Assembly (NCBI RefSeq): GCF_004001065.1
Contig: NZ_BIML01000005.1
Coordinates: forward strand, 310,001-374,000
Origin: Paenibacillus xylaniclasticus
Lineage (GTDB): Bacteria > Bacillota > Bacilli > Paenibacillales > Paenibacillaceae
DNA length: 64,000 nt
Direction: 5' to 3'
In this document: one piece after another, positions 33,612 to 42,607 of the stretch
Position numbering within the stretch: position 1 is the stretch's first letter
Layout: each line of letters begins with the position of its first letter
The notes under the pieces: generated by a model
What the model was told of the DNA's origin: nothing
What the model saw: the letters and a program-made list of their open reading frames with translations, nothing else
Database searches by the model: none
Program-made: the position numbers and the translations under genes

Positions 33612-35647
33612 ATGAAAAAGTATTATTCATATTCATTTTAGGCCAGTTTCTGCTTCTATCTTTTATATTTAACCAATCCCTCTATCCCATCTTTGAGCTC
33701 AACCAGCTAGGCGACGGTTCATTACATTCATATAGGGCTAAAGATTATAACGGAGCCGATTTAAGTAAATTATACGATCAGTTAAACGATCAATGTATTC
33801 GCACAGGAAACTGCAAAGTGCAACTGGTAAAAACTCCTGTTTCTGATGATAATATTATGGTTTACGATATCTATCACAGTGATCCGGATAGCATACATAA
33901 AATACCTTCTATATCTCCTAATAAGGCTTTCCATTATCATTTGTTAACTAAAGAAGAGTTTGCCGATAGCAACGGTATCTTTTATACCAACATGAGCAAG
34001 AAACAGCTTCATGCAATCTCTGGCGATATCGGGCGTCCTATAGAGCCTTATCCTATTGCAATCGAATACAAGCAAATTGTTCGATATAATTTGGTGAATA
34101 TCCTTTTGCTACTCGTTCTATCCCAGCTTATCTTCTTCATCTTTACCTTTACCAAGATAAAAATAAATGCAATCAAAAAGGTTCTAGGGTTCTCTGATAT
34201 TCGAATGATTTCCGTTTCCATGAAGGACCTTGCGAGGATACAAGCAATTCTAGTCGTCGTTATTTTCGTTATTCACGGAATCTATTATGTAGTTCAAGAT
34301 CTTCTGGTGCCACGCTACTTTTATTTGTTACTTATCTTTTTTATAGGCGTTTTCTTGGTCAACCTCATTTTAATGATGATTACGCAAATCAGCCTTAGAT
34401 ACATTGATATTAATCTGATGATTAAAAATAAATTATATTCGAACCGCTTAAATATAAGCCTGAATGTAATCAAAATTATATTAATGTTGTCTATTACATT
34501 CTCTATTTCGATTTTCTTAGTGAATTGGGATCAGCACAAAGAAGCTCTGCATCAATATGATAAATTTTCTAGGCTGCAGGGTTATTACACATCCATAGGG
34601 TATAATGCAGATGAAAGCACCAAAGCAAACAACAACAAAGACCTGCTTGCCAGCTACGGGCAATCCATTCTGCAATTGAATCAACACTTTACTCGTCTAG
34701 ATCAATTGTATGTTCATGATGTATCCAATATAATGTCACAGCTCTCAAGCTTCGCACTAAAACATCGCAACCTCACCAAAGAGGAGGTTCTGTCCGATTT
34801 CAAAAAAAATTACATTGTGGCAAATGAGGCGTATATAAAGGACTTTACCAATATAAAGCAAGCCAACGGGGACAATCTCATACTCGATAGGAATCAAGCA
34901 ACGATCCTCGTACCTGAAAAGCTTCAGGAGCATGAGCAAGAGATAAAAACAGCGTATATGAAGAAGTATAACGATTTATTAAATTATAACCGTTATTATG
35001 ACCTCGAAGACATAGAATCTCAGACCATCGACGATATTCATATCATCTACATCGCAAATAACTTCGAGCTTGAACTCTTCGGCAAAGATGCCAAAGAAGA
35101 TGGATTAGATGTACATTTTCTAAATCCCATCATCATCTTGGATCAAGGTAAATTTGGCAGCCTGTATTATTACGACGAGCTAAACCACGGCGATATCATC
35201 ATTAAAGCTAAAAGCAGAGACTACTTATCGCAACAAATACAAAACTTAAACCTATCTTCACTCATTATTGAAGGATCGCTGATTACACCATTCGAGAATA
35301 AAATACACTTGACAGAGTTTATTCTTTATCAGTCTTCTGTATTTGTTATGCTGTTTCTCATTACATTGGTCTTTATCATTAATATTTCAAATTATATTGA
35401 CATTACGGTTAATAGTCGCAAATTTGCTATTTAATACGTGCTAGGATATAACCTATTGAAAGCCATACAACCTCATCTTTTTATCACGGCGGCCATGCTG
35501 TCTGGCATGCTGTTAAAGCTATTTATTCATTTTAATTTGCTTGTCTATTTAATTGTTCTCATTATAGACCTCCTGATACTGATTGCCCTATACAAACTAA
35601 TCATTGTAAAGGATATCCCGAAAATAATAAAAGGAGGCTCGCGATGA
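33612..35647 (+). pseudogene. Bacteriocin-associated integral membrane protein (TIGR01654-like), disrupted twice
   Basis: The ~620-residue frame (open from GTG 33572 to TAA 35434) has an N-terminal helix, a long extracellular part, three to four central helices, a second extracellular part and a final helix: the FtsX/MacB-like layout of the putative immunity/export protein of lactococcin-972 clusters. The proper start, AAGGTGG then ATG at 33612, is out of frame: ATG+AAAAA+GTA stops at once, whereas six A's would read MKKVLFIFIL. In-frame TAA at 35432-35434 interrupts RKFAI-x-YVLGYNLLKAI; the frame then continues to 35647 with two more helices. GTG 33572 and GTG 35438 lack ribosome sites. Confidence 0.75.
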
Positions 35648-36333
35648 AGGTCATAGAGCTTATCAATGTTAGCAAATGCTATGATGGTTCTTCCGTATTA
35701 TCCAATATCCAGCTAGTCATTACTAAAGGCGAGATGGTTGCCATCACCGGTAAAAGCGGCAAAGGAAAGACAACTTTATTAAATGTCATGGGGTTAATTA
35801 CAGACCGAGATGGAGGAGATTTGAATTTATTCAACTACTCCAATCCGAGCATTAACTCGAAACAAGCCATGCTGCTTAGAAGAAATAAAATTGGATACAT
35901 ATTCCAAAATTGCGGATTAGTCGATGAAGAAACTGTTCTGTGGAATCTTAATTTAGCCCTAGAGTATAAGAAAATGACCGCTAAAGCCAAACGCGAGAAA
36001 ATTGATGATTACTTAAATCAATTCGGACTGGCCGATCTTAAAAACAAGAAAGTCTACCAACTAAGCGGGGGAGAACAGCAGCGAATCGCAGTCATAAGAC
36101 TAATGCTTCAGGATTCCGAACTAATTCTGGCTGATGAACCAACCGCAAGCTTGGATAACGAGAATGAGAAGTATATTATGGAGCATCTACAAGAGCTGAA
36201 CCAAAGAGGTAAAACCGTCGTGGTTGTTACTCATAACACTCACATTCTCCACTACTTTACAAGAGTGATTCAATTCGAGGAGCTGCAGCATGGGTCAATA
36301 AGGGCGACACCCGTGAAACTGCGTGAAGCATAA
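35644..36333 (+). CDS. ABC transporter ATP-binding protein, lactococcin-972 group
   Basis: 229 residues, a LolD/MacB-type ATPase of the group placed next to lactococcin-972 genes (TIGR03608, from memory). Walker A is ITGKSGKGKTTLLN, with Lys where Ser is common; signature YQLSGGEQQR; Walker B LILADEPTASLD; H-loop VTHNTHI. Its ATG overlaps the preceding stop as ATGA, so it is coupled to the disrupted membrane gene. With that protein it would form a peptide exporter or an immunity/flux complex. AT-rich like the rest of the island. Confidence 0.85.
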   Translation: MKVIELINVSKCYDGSSVLSNIQLVITKGEMVAITGKSGKGKTTLLNVMGLITDRDGGDLNLFNYSNPSINSKQAMLLRRNKIGYIFQNCGLVDEETVLWNLNLALEYKKMTAKAKREKIDDYLNQFGLADLKNKKVYQLSGGEQQRIAVIRLMLQDSELILADEPTASLDNENEKYIMEHLQELNQRGKTVVVVTHNTHILHYFTRVIQFEELQHGSIRATPVKLREA

Positions 36334-36358
36334 AGCTACAAAACCGCCCTTGAATTGA

Positions 36359-36614
36359 TGTGCTCCCCTTTAGGTAGACAGGTGAAATAATAACACCTGT
36401 TTATCAAGGGGAGTTTTTTCATGTCCATAAAAATGAGTACTGCGTGGAAGAGAAATTTGCCAGTTTGAAGGAGCATGACGCAAGACAGGGATCACGAAGT
36501 GAGATCGCCTGTAAATATAACATTAACGTCAGTACTTTGAAAGAATGGCGACGTCGTTATAAACTGTACGGAGTCGAAGGCCTAGCATGTCGTACAGAGA
36601 ATAAGAGCTACTGA
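36359..36614 (+). mobile_element. IS3-family orfA remnant, left end
   Basis: Starting near TGTGCTCCCC (36359), a hairpin is followed by ATG 36421 (MSIKMSTA), then a one-base shift into a frame that reads VEEKFASLKEHDARQGS, SEIACKYNINVSTLKEWRRR and YKLYGVEGLA before TGA at 36612-36614. This is the helix-turn-helix N-terminal domain of an IS3/IS150-type OrfA. No OrfB and no right inverted repeat are present, so the element is dead and truncated. It bounds the bacteriocin island on the right. Confidence 0.7.
36363..36419 (+). terminator. Strong terminator ending the bacteriocin operon
   Basis: CTCCCCTT (36363-36370) pairs with AAGGGGAG (36406-36413), with inner ACAGGTG/CACCTGT, and TTTTTT follows. 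The hairpin seems to belong to the IS remnant's left end yet closes the operon 30 bases after the ATPase stop. Confidence 0.8.
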
Positions 36615-36648
36615 CGGGGAGCGGTTCAGAAGAAGAGCGGCGTGTCCA

Positions 36649-37392
36649 TTAATCCCTTATCACATGCCCCCGTTCCATAGCGATCTCCGCAAAGTCTGCC
36701 GTAAGCCCTGGCTGCGCCTGTATCGGCTTGTTGCTGCCTATAATAATTAAATTACCAAGATCATCCACACCCGCTCCGCGAACCGGCAGATAGAACGCTC
36801 TTGTGTACGCGCACGTCTCGCTTAGCGTCGTATGGATAGCGGCACTCCGCCTGTCGTTGCGAAGCTTTCCGGCCACATTCAGAATGACCGCTCCGCCCGG
36901 GCGAAGCTTGTCCATCACCGTCTGAAAAAACTCCAGCGTCGTCAAGTGCCGCGGGGTTCCTTTGGAAGTAAAAGCGTCGAGGAGGATGTAATCGTAACGG
37001 CCCGACTCTTGCTCTACAAGAATGTCTCGCCCGTCTCCGATGACGACATTGTTCATCCGATAACGAAAAAACCGCCGACTAAGCTCTACAATCTTCTCGT
37101 CGATCTCCGCTGTAACAAACTGCCTGTCCGGATAATGCCCCGCGATCGTTCCGATCCCGTGTCCGATGACGAATGCGCTGCTGAAAGCAGGATCGTTATC
37201 ATCCATCAGGTGAATCATCGCACGCTGATATTCCAGTACGACGCGCTGCGGCTCCCGCATATCCATTGCACCCTGCACGGCTCCGTCTGCGAACTGCAGC
37301 ACGCGGTATTTGCCCGTCTTCCCGTACAGCTCGGACGTCTCATATACGCCAAGCTCATTATACGGACTAATCTCCTTCGCCAGCTCGATCAA
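36649..37392 (-). CDS. Spermidine synthase-like protein
   Basis: About 247 residues from the TTG at 37392, which follows AGGGAGG at eight bases; the longer frame to 37464 adds an unconserved tail. It has EISPYNELGVYETSE at the N-terminus, YRVLQFADGAVQGAMDM, the nucleotide motif VIGHGIGTIAGHYP, VTAEIDEKIVELSRRFF and the catalytic-region LLDAFTSKGTPRHL. The family transfers aminopropyl groups to putrescine, but variation around the GGGxG loop makes the substrate uncertain. It follows phnA on the same strand. Confidence 0.78.
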   Translation of the reverse strand: MIELAKEISPYNELGVYETSELYGKTGKYRVLQFADGAVQGAMDMREPQRVVLEYQRAMIHLMDDNDPAFSSAFVIGHGIGTIAGHYPDRQFVTAEIDEKIVELSRRFFRYRMNNVVIGDGRDILVEQESGRYDYILLDAFTSKGTPRHLTTLEFFQTVMDKLRPGGAVILNVAGKLRNDRRSAAIHTTLSETCAYTRAFYLPVRGAGVDDLGNLIIIGSNKPIQAQPGLTADFAEIAMERGHVIRD

Positions 37393-37468
37393 ATAACGGC
37401 CCTCCCTTGCAGCGGCAAGGCAAAGGACCCTTATGCGTGCTGCAGAAGGGCCCTTGCTTGCCAATGTG

Positions 37469-37810
37469 CTATACTTTTTTCACAAATTCCGATTTTAATT
37501 TCATCGCTCCGAAGCCGTCGATCTTACAATCGATATCATGATCGCCGTCCACTAGACGAATATTTTTGACTTTGGTGCCGATTTTGACAACAGAGGAGGT
37601 TCCCTTTACCTTGAGGTCCTTAATTACGGTGACCGTATCGCCATCATTCAATACGTTGCCATTCGCATCCCTGACGACCTGCTGCTCCTCGTTACTCTCC
37701 GCGCTCGAATCGAGACCCCATTCATGAGCACATTCCGGACAGACGAATTGCGTACCATCCTCGTACGTATATTCTGAATTACACTTCGGACAATTAGGCA
37801 ATTGTGACAA
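37469..37810 (-). CDS. PhnA/YjdM-family zinc-ribbon protein
   Basis: 113 residues. The N-terminal zinc ribbon has [13 protein letters not shown] and CPECAHEW (two CxxC pairs), and the C-terminal domain [20 protein letters not shown] is the conserved PhnA domain. The name comes from the E. coli phn region; the actual role is not phosphonate hydrolysis as once proposed and remains unclear. Cytoplasmic. The spermidine-synthase-like gene follows on the same strand, 77 bases downstream. Confidence 0.9.
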   Translation of the reverse strand: MSQLPNCPKCNSEYTYEDGTQFVCPECAHEWGLDSSAESNEEQQVVRDANGNVLNDGDTVTVIKDLKVKGTSSVVKIGTKVKNIRLVDGDHDIDCKIDGFGAMKLKSEFVKKV

Positions 37811-37947
37811 ATCGTATTGCTCCTTTATGTTCGATTTTGGATATAATCAAGACAAAGATTATTTTACTATAAGCTTTAAGAAAATCGAAAGGTTTTACTT
37901 AGGTTTAATTAAGCCTGCTGCTCTATGCTAGTTGTAGAAAGGCAGGG

Positions 37948-38472
37948 ATGCAAGCGATGAAGCGTACGATTCGAATGATGCCGGCTATCGTGTTGTTTGC
38001 GGTATATATGTATGCTCTGGTCAAAATTATTCTGTTCAAGTTCGGACAAGTCGACTTGTTGTTTCTATGGCAGCGGGCCGACGCGGCACTCGACGACGTA
38101 AGCCGACTGCACTATCGGCTGCACAGCGCCAACCTCGTACCGCTGCGTACCATTACTGGCAACCTGCGCAGCAGGTCGCTGTACGAATATATTCAGTTCT
38201 ACGGCAATATCGGGTTGTTCATCCCGCTGGGCTTGTTCGTCCCATACTTCATGCGCGGCAGACTGCCTGCTCTTCTGGTGTACGGGGCAGCGATCATTCT
38301 CTCGTTCGCCTTATGCCTAATGCTGGAGAGTGCTCAACTGCTGTGCAGCATCGGCCAGTTTGATGTCGACGATCTGATTCTGAATACGGCTGGCGGCCTG
38401 CTGGGCTGCATACTGTATCACTTGTTAGCGGGAACTGCTCGGTCGCGTAAACCAGCAGCAGCATTAGGTTAG
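37948..38472 (+). CDS. VanZ-family membrane protein
   Basis: 174 residues with four hydrophobic segments. The VanZ pattern is clear: NLVPLRTI, GNIGLFIPLG in helix 2, and ESAQLLCSIGQFDVDDLILNTAGGLLG near the C-terminus. VanZ-like proteins are small membrane proteins, some of which lower teicoplanin sensitivity; the mechanism is unknown. Start is ATG 37948 or 37957; neither spacing to AAAGGCAGGG is decisive. A terminator follows. Confidence 0.88.
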   Translation: MQAMKRTIRMMPAIVLFAVYMYALVKIILFKFGQVDLLFLWQRADAALDDVSRLHYRLHSANLVPLRTITGNLRSRSLYEYIQFYGNIGLFIPLGLFVPYFMRGRLPALLVYGAAIILSFALCLMLESAQLLCSIGQFDVDDLILNTAGGLLGCILYHLLAGTARSRKPAAALG

Positions 38473-38485
38473 ATCAAGAATACGA

Positions 38486-38521
38486 AAGACACCGCTCCCG
38501 ATTAAGGAGCGGTGTCTTCTC
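38486..38521 (+). terminator. Intrinsic terminator of the vanZ-like gene
   Basis: AAGACACCGCTCC (38486-38498) and GGAGCGGTGTCTT (38506-38518) form a perfect 13-bp stem with a 7-base loop, followed by CTCGTT. Confidence 0.8.
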
Positions 38522-38626
38522 GTTAAGGCCGCTGTTTCTTTTTATGGAATATATGTATATCCATAATATAGAGCTTAACTCTCATCGGCTTATACCTATT
38601 TCGTCTTCTTTATACAGGGGATCACT

Positions 38627-38794
38627 ATGGGTAGTTATCACTTTATCGGCATTAAAGGCAGCGGTATGAGCGCACTGGCTCATATTACAAATATCAAGAC
38701 AAATTGCTTCATCCGTAACCCAAGTACTATTTCCGTGCAGTCTCCTCATACCCTAATATGTCCAATTCATTCGCGAAGCCGGCATAGGAGGTAG
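38627..38794 (+). pseudogene. MurC-like N-terminal remnant in the catalase leader
   Basis: ATG 38627, eight bases after GGGG, opens a 55-codon ORF beginning MGSYHFIGIKGSGMSALAHI. That is the ADP/UDP-binding N-terminus of UDP-N-acetylmuramate-alanine ligase (MurC). The following residues do not resemble MurC, and the ORF stops at 38794, four bases before the catalase ATG. It looks like a truncated gene duplicate, possibly now acting as a translated leader of the catalase gene. Confidence 0.55.
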
Positions 38795-38798
38795 GAAG

Positions 38799-40160
38799 AT
38801 GAGCGAGATCGATGACAATCGTCGTGACAAGAGGGCAGGGGATGCTTCAGCACCTTGGCATTCGCAGACGGCAGGCGAGCGCGGCCCCATTCTGGAGCAG
38901 GATAACGTTCTGCATGAAACGCTAGAGACATTCATCCACTCTAAGCTGCTAGAAAGGCCCGTTCATGTCAAAGGCTATGGCGCATTCGGCACCTTTCAGA
39001 CCATCCATTCGATGTCAGCCTATACGCAGCTTTGCTTCTTGCAGCATCCAGGCCAGCAGGTGCCTGTCGCCGTCCGATTCTCCCTGGCGGCCAGTAACCG
39101 GGGGACGCCGGACACCTCCCGTAACCTGCGTGGGTTCGCGACCAAATTTTATACCGATCATGGGGTGTTTGACTTGGTCTGCAACCATATCCCCGTGTTC
39201 ATCATCCGAGACCCGATTCGCTTCCCGGAGTCAATCAGAGCTCTTTCGCCCTCGCCTGTTAACAATCTCCTAGATCCGGAGCGATTCTGGAGCTTCGTTG
39301 CCCGGGCGCCGGAAGCAATGGCTTTTCTCTTCTGGCTGTATTCCGATGCGGGCACCGTCAAAAGTTTTCGCCACATCCCGGGCCATAGCGTCAATACGTT
39401 CGTCTGGAAGAACGCGCAGGGCGCTCGGACTTACGTCAAATATCACTGGATGCCCCTTGCGGGCATTCAGTATATCGACCGTCATGAGGCGGCCCGGCTC
39501 GCCGCCGAGAACCCGGATTATGCCGGAAAGGACTTATACGACACGTTGGCCTCGGGCAAGACGATCGAATACGGGCTGTACGTCCAACTGATGAACCCGC
39601 AAGACGAGCCCTTCCTCCCTTACGATCCGCTGGATGACACGAAGGTATGGGATGAGCGCCAGTATCCGCTGCAGCCCGTCGGGAGGCTGATTCTCGACCG
39701 CAATCCGGAGAACTATATGGAGCAGGTGGAGAAGCTTGCTTTCTCTCCTTCCAATCTGCTGGAGGGCGCAGAGCTGTCAGACGATCGAATGCTGCAGGGC
39801 CGCGCTAATATTTATTGGGATTCGCAGCGCCATCGGCTCGGTCCGAATTTTCGCCAAATTCCGGTCAATCATCAGCAGGACTGGACGCCGAAGTCGCTGG
39901 TTACTAGCGGCAGCGGGCAATACGTGCAGGGGCACATCGCGCGTTCCAGTATACCGAAGCAGAACAACTTCATACAGGCCGGACAATACTATCGTGCCCT
40001 TGTGCCTATGCAGCAGGAGCATTTGATCGACAACCTGGCCGCAGAGCTGGCGAGCATCTCCCGCGAGACACAATCGATTGTGCTCGGCTACTTGAGCAAG
40101 GCATCCGCCGAGCTTGGAGAGCACGTCGCCCGCAAGCTCCATGCCCAGGTCAAGAGATAA
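38799..40160 (+). CDS. Catalase (haem, monofunctional)
   Basis: 453 residues. The catalase core is complete: distal His in ERPVHVKGYGAFGTF, distal Asn in VCNHIPVFIIRD, and the proximal Tyr region NIYWDSQRHRLGPNF. GRLILDRNPENY is also typical. The protein is short and lacks the flavodoxin-like extension of large catalases; it resembles clade 1/3 small-subunit enzymes but diverges from KatA. It decomposes hydrogen peroxide in the cytoplasm. The start at 38799 uses AGGAGG-TAGGA just upstream, inside the end of the MurC-like ORF. No perfect PerR box was found. Confidence 0.93.
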   Translation: MSEIDDNRRDKRAGDASAPWHSQTAGERGPILEQDNVLHETLETFIHSKLLERPVHVKGYGAFGTFQTIHSMSAYTQLCFLQHPGQQVPVAVRFSLAASNRGTPDTSRNLRGFATKFYTDHGVFDLVCNHIPVFIIRDPIRFPESIRALSPSPVNNLLDPERFWSFVARAPEAMAFLFWLYSDAGTVKSFRHIPGHSVNTFVWKNAQGARTYVKYHWMPLAGIQYIDRHEAARLAAENPDYAGKDLYDTLASGKTIEYGLYVQLMNPQDEPFLPYDPLDDTKVWDERQYPLQPVGRLILDRNPENYMEQVEKLAFSPSNLLEGAELSDDRMLQGRANIYWDSQRHRLGPNFRQIPVNHQQDWTPKSLVTSGSGQYVQGHIARSSIPKQNNFIQAGQYYRALVPMQQEHLIDNLAAELASISRETQSIVLGYLSKASAELGEHVARKLHAQVKR

Positions 40161-40284
40161 AGCGACCCTTCCTCCATTGGACCAGCCCCCATTCGATTCA
40201 TTCCGTCGGATGGGGATTTGTTGCACAGAAAGAAAAGACCATCCGCTAGGACAGTCTTCGCCATAATATCTATCATGCCTATTC

Positions 40285-40713
40285 TTAGCTGGACGATTCG
40301 CAATACTTCTTGAAGTTGTCCAGAAACGACTGCCACCCCGCCTGCTGCATCTCGACAGGATTTTCGGACTCCGCTTCGAATGACTCCACAACTTTCGTCT
40401 CGCCGCCTTGGCTAATGAAATCGATTGTCACTTTCCTTCCATCATCAAGCGTGTATGCAATATGCTCGTTCGTTCTCACTTCATCATATTCGCCGCTGAA
40501 ATCAAATCCGAAGCTGCCATCCTTCGCCTCCATACGAGTAAGGAATTTACCGCCAGCCCTCAGATCATTCTCAGCTCTTGGCGCATGCCAATCCTCGGAT
40601 GCAAATGACCATTTCGTGATGTGTTGCGGTTCCGTCCAGCAACTCCACACGCGTTCAACAGGCGCATTAACGGAGGTCTCTACTGTCAAGGTAACTTCAT
40701 TTTCCATCACCAT
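40285..40713 (-). CDS. SRPBCC/AHSA1-family protein
   Basis: 142 residues in the START-like fold of the AHSA1/YndB group: VNAPVERVWSCWTEPQHITKW at the N-terminus, DFSGEYDEV, HIAYTLDDGRKV, and AGWQSFLDNFKKYCE as the long C-terminal helix. These proteins hold hydrophobic ligands; individual functions are unknown. ATG 40713 is six bases after GGGAG. Monocistronic, convergent with the catalase. Confidence 0.88.
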   Translation of the reverse strand: MVMENEVTLTVETSVNAPVERVWSCWTEPQHITKWSFASEDWHAPRAENDLRAGGKFLTRMEAKDGSFGFDFSGEYDEVRTNEHIAYTLDDGRKVTIDFISQGGETKVVESFEAESENPVEMQQAGWQSFLDNFKKYCESSS

Positions 40714-40817
40714 TCATTTCTCCCATCTTTAGTTAAAATGGACATGCACCTTCATTATACGCGCCCGCGCATTAGCCGAGTAGGGCCATTGTGACGAAAT
40801 ACGCTGGGGCGGTATAT

Positions 40818-40872
40818 AAAAAAACATCCCGCTGTCGGATGATCTTATGATCTCTCCAACGATCGCGGGATG
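40818..40872 (-). terminator. Intrinsic terminator of the SLH-protein gene
   Basis: CATCCCGC/GCGGGATG arms around a partly paired interior; on the minus strand TTTTTTTA follows. Confidence 0.75.
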
Positions 40873-40907
40873 GCTTGTTTTAGATATATGTTCTAGATAT
40901 AAAGGGA

Positions 40908-42053
40908 TTATTTCAATTCCTCAACCTTGAACGTCAGCTCTACGGCAGTCTTGTTGCCTGCAGCATCTGTAAGCGTGCCTTTGACGGTCACGCCGTCTTG
41001 ATCCGTATCGAGTTGGCTAAGCAGCGCCATGGATACACCATCTTGCTGCGGGTCCAGCTCTCCAAGCTTGTTTATGAAATCAAGAGTATTCGAGCCGCCG
41101 TATAAAGTCTGCGTCAACGACAGGGATGAAAGCTTCGTTAGGTCAATGCCCTCGATCGAAGTAATCGTCAGTGTAGCGTATTCGCTCACGCTAAGCGTGC
41201 CGCTTGTCAGATACTCGTCGCCAGCAAGGCTGATTGTACCATAGGTTCCTCCCGTCACGGTTACACTCTTGCCATTGACGGCAGCTGCAGTAATAACCGG
41301 TGCGGTCGCGTCTCCGACACTTAAGTTTGGCGTTATAGGTGCTACAGGCTTCCTGCTTTCTTCTGCAGCCTTCTTAGCAGCCTCTTCCTCGGCTGCCTTA
41401 GCCTCTTCCTCAGCCTTCTTAGCAGCTTCCTCCGCTGCCTTCTTCTCTTGGAAAGCCTGCTCTCCTTCATAAGCACCGTTTACAAGATCTGCGCGAGTCG
41501 CAGGTCTCTTGCCATCGGTGCCTGCCGGAATAATGCTAAATTGCTCAGCTTTTTGGATCGCATCGCTGTACCAAGGTGTACCCGATACGTCTACTTTCTC
41601 CCCTAAACCTCTAACCAATGCGGTAGCTAGCTGCCCGATGGATACTTCTCCGGAAGGATCGTACTTGTCGCCGCCTACGCCGTCAAGTATTCCAGCTTTC
41701 TTCGCGGCTTCGATATAAGGAATTGCCCATGGGTTAGATCCGTCCTCGCCCCCTACATCTTTAAAGGAGGAGGTCTTGACGTTTTGGTCCACCGGGATAC
41801 CGTAAATTAACGTAACGACCTTCGCCATTTGTGCCCGATTCATATTCTCATTGAGTCCGAACTTATCTTCAGACACTCCGTCGAAGACGCCTTTGCTTAA
41901 CAACTCATCGATCTTTGCCTTAAGCCCTGCATCCACGTCCTTCAAATCGGAAAAATCCTCCGACGACTTAGCTGCCGCATTCGCAGCTAGACTCGGAAAG
42001 AGCAGGCTCGCTGCCAATGGAATAGCCAGCCACTTTGATGCCTTTTTGTTCAT
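40908..42053 (-). CDS. S-layer-homology surface protein
   Basis: 381 residues from the ATG at 42053, behind GAGGAG. A signal peptide (1-28, cleavage after SLAANA) is followed by three SLH repeats (~30-185), which bind pyruvylated secondary wall polymer. Then come an alanine/glutamate/lysine-rich helical rod (~190-235, EEAAKKAEEEAKAAEEEA) and a C-terminal Ig-like region (~245-381). The third SLH repeat is degenerate. Likely a wall-anchored structural or adhesive protein; partner unknown. Divergent from padR. Confidence 0.9.
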   Translation of the reverse strand: MNKKASKWLAIPLAASLLFPSLAANAAAKSSEDFSDLKDVDAGLKAKIDELLSKGVFDGVSEDKFGLNENMNRAQMAKVVTLIYGIPVDQNVKTSSFKDVGGEDGSNPWAIPYIEAAKKAGILDGVGGDKYDPSGEVSIGQLATALVRGLGEKVDVSGTPWYSDAIQKAEQFSIIPAGTDGKRPATRADLVNGAYEGEQAFQEKKAAEEAAKKAEEEAKAAEEEAAKKAAEESRKPVAPITPNLSVGDATAPVITAAAVNGKSVTVTGGTYGTISLAGDEYLTSGTLSVSEYATLTITSIEGIDLTKLSSLSLTQTLYGGSNTLDFINKLGELDPQQDGVSMALLSQLDTDQDGVTVKGTLTDAAGNKTAVELTFKVEELK

Positions 42054-42217
42054 TTGTATACTCTCCTCTGTTGTAATGTATATGAAGTACTCTATCGGCA
42101 TTTGGACCTAGATTGTTAACATATTCCTCACAATTGATGAGAAAAATCAAAAAAAAAATGAGTAGATCGCCGCTTAATCTACCGTATATCGGGACTTTAT
42201 GCCCGTTGATTTATACA

Positions 42218-42263
42218 CTACCTTGCAGTACAAAGTGGTTAGCTATTAGGTATTGCAAGGTAG
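42218..42263. promoter_or_regulatory. Inverted repeat in the padR promoter region
   Basis: CTACCTTGCA (42218-42227) and TGCAAGGTAG (42254-42263) are perfect 10-bp arms with a 26-base spacer, ending ten bases before the padR ATG. Likely autoregulatory operator or leader hairpin. Confidence 0.5.
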
Positions 42264-42272
42264 GGGGATGGA

Positions 42273-42605
42273 ATGAACGATTATTCGCAAATGCTCAAAG
42301 GAACGCTAGAAGGCTGCATTCTGAAAGTCATCAGCGACAATGAAACGTACGGCTATGAAATATCAGAGAAGCTTAAAATGAATGGATTCCCCAATATTTC
42401 GGAAGGTACGATCTATCCTTTATTGCTGAGGCTTGAGAAGAATGAACTCATTGCTGCAACCTACAGAAGCTCTTCCATAGGCCCAAAGAGAAAATATTTT
42501 AAGCTCACCGATCAAGGATTCATAGAACTCGAGCACTTTTGGAACAAATGGACAGAGCTGCAGTCGGCTGTTAACCAATTGTTCATAGAGAAGGAGGAAA
42601 CCTAA
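42273..42605 (+). CDS. PadR-family transcriptional regulator
   Basis: 110 residues, short PadR type: LKGTLEGCILKVISDNETYGYEI, EGTIYPLLLRLEKNELI (recognition helix and wing) and RKYFKLTDQG, then one C-terminal helix. The start follows GGGGGATGGA. It is followed two bases later by a DUF1048 gene, a common pair in Firmicutes in which the membrane protein is the regulated partner. Probably autorepressed through the upstream inverted repeat. Confidence 0.88.
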   Translation: MNDYSQMLKGTLEGCILKVISDNETYGYEISEKLKMNGFPNISEGTIYPLLLRLEKNELIAATYRSSSIGPKRKYFKLTDQGFIELEHFWNKWTELQSAVNQLFIEKEET

Positions 42606-42607
42606 GC

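Noticed and set aside
41341-41472. Repetitive GCC/CTC tract suspected as a DNA repeat or CRISPR-like array
   Set aside because: It is the coding sequence of the Ala/Glu/Lys-rich rod of the SLH protein; units are irregular and without spacers.
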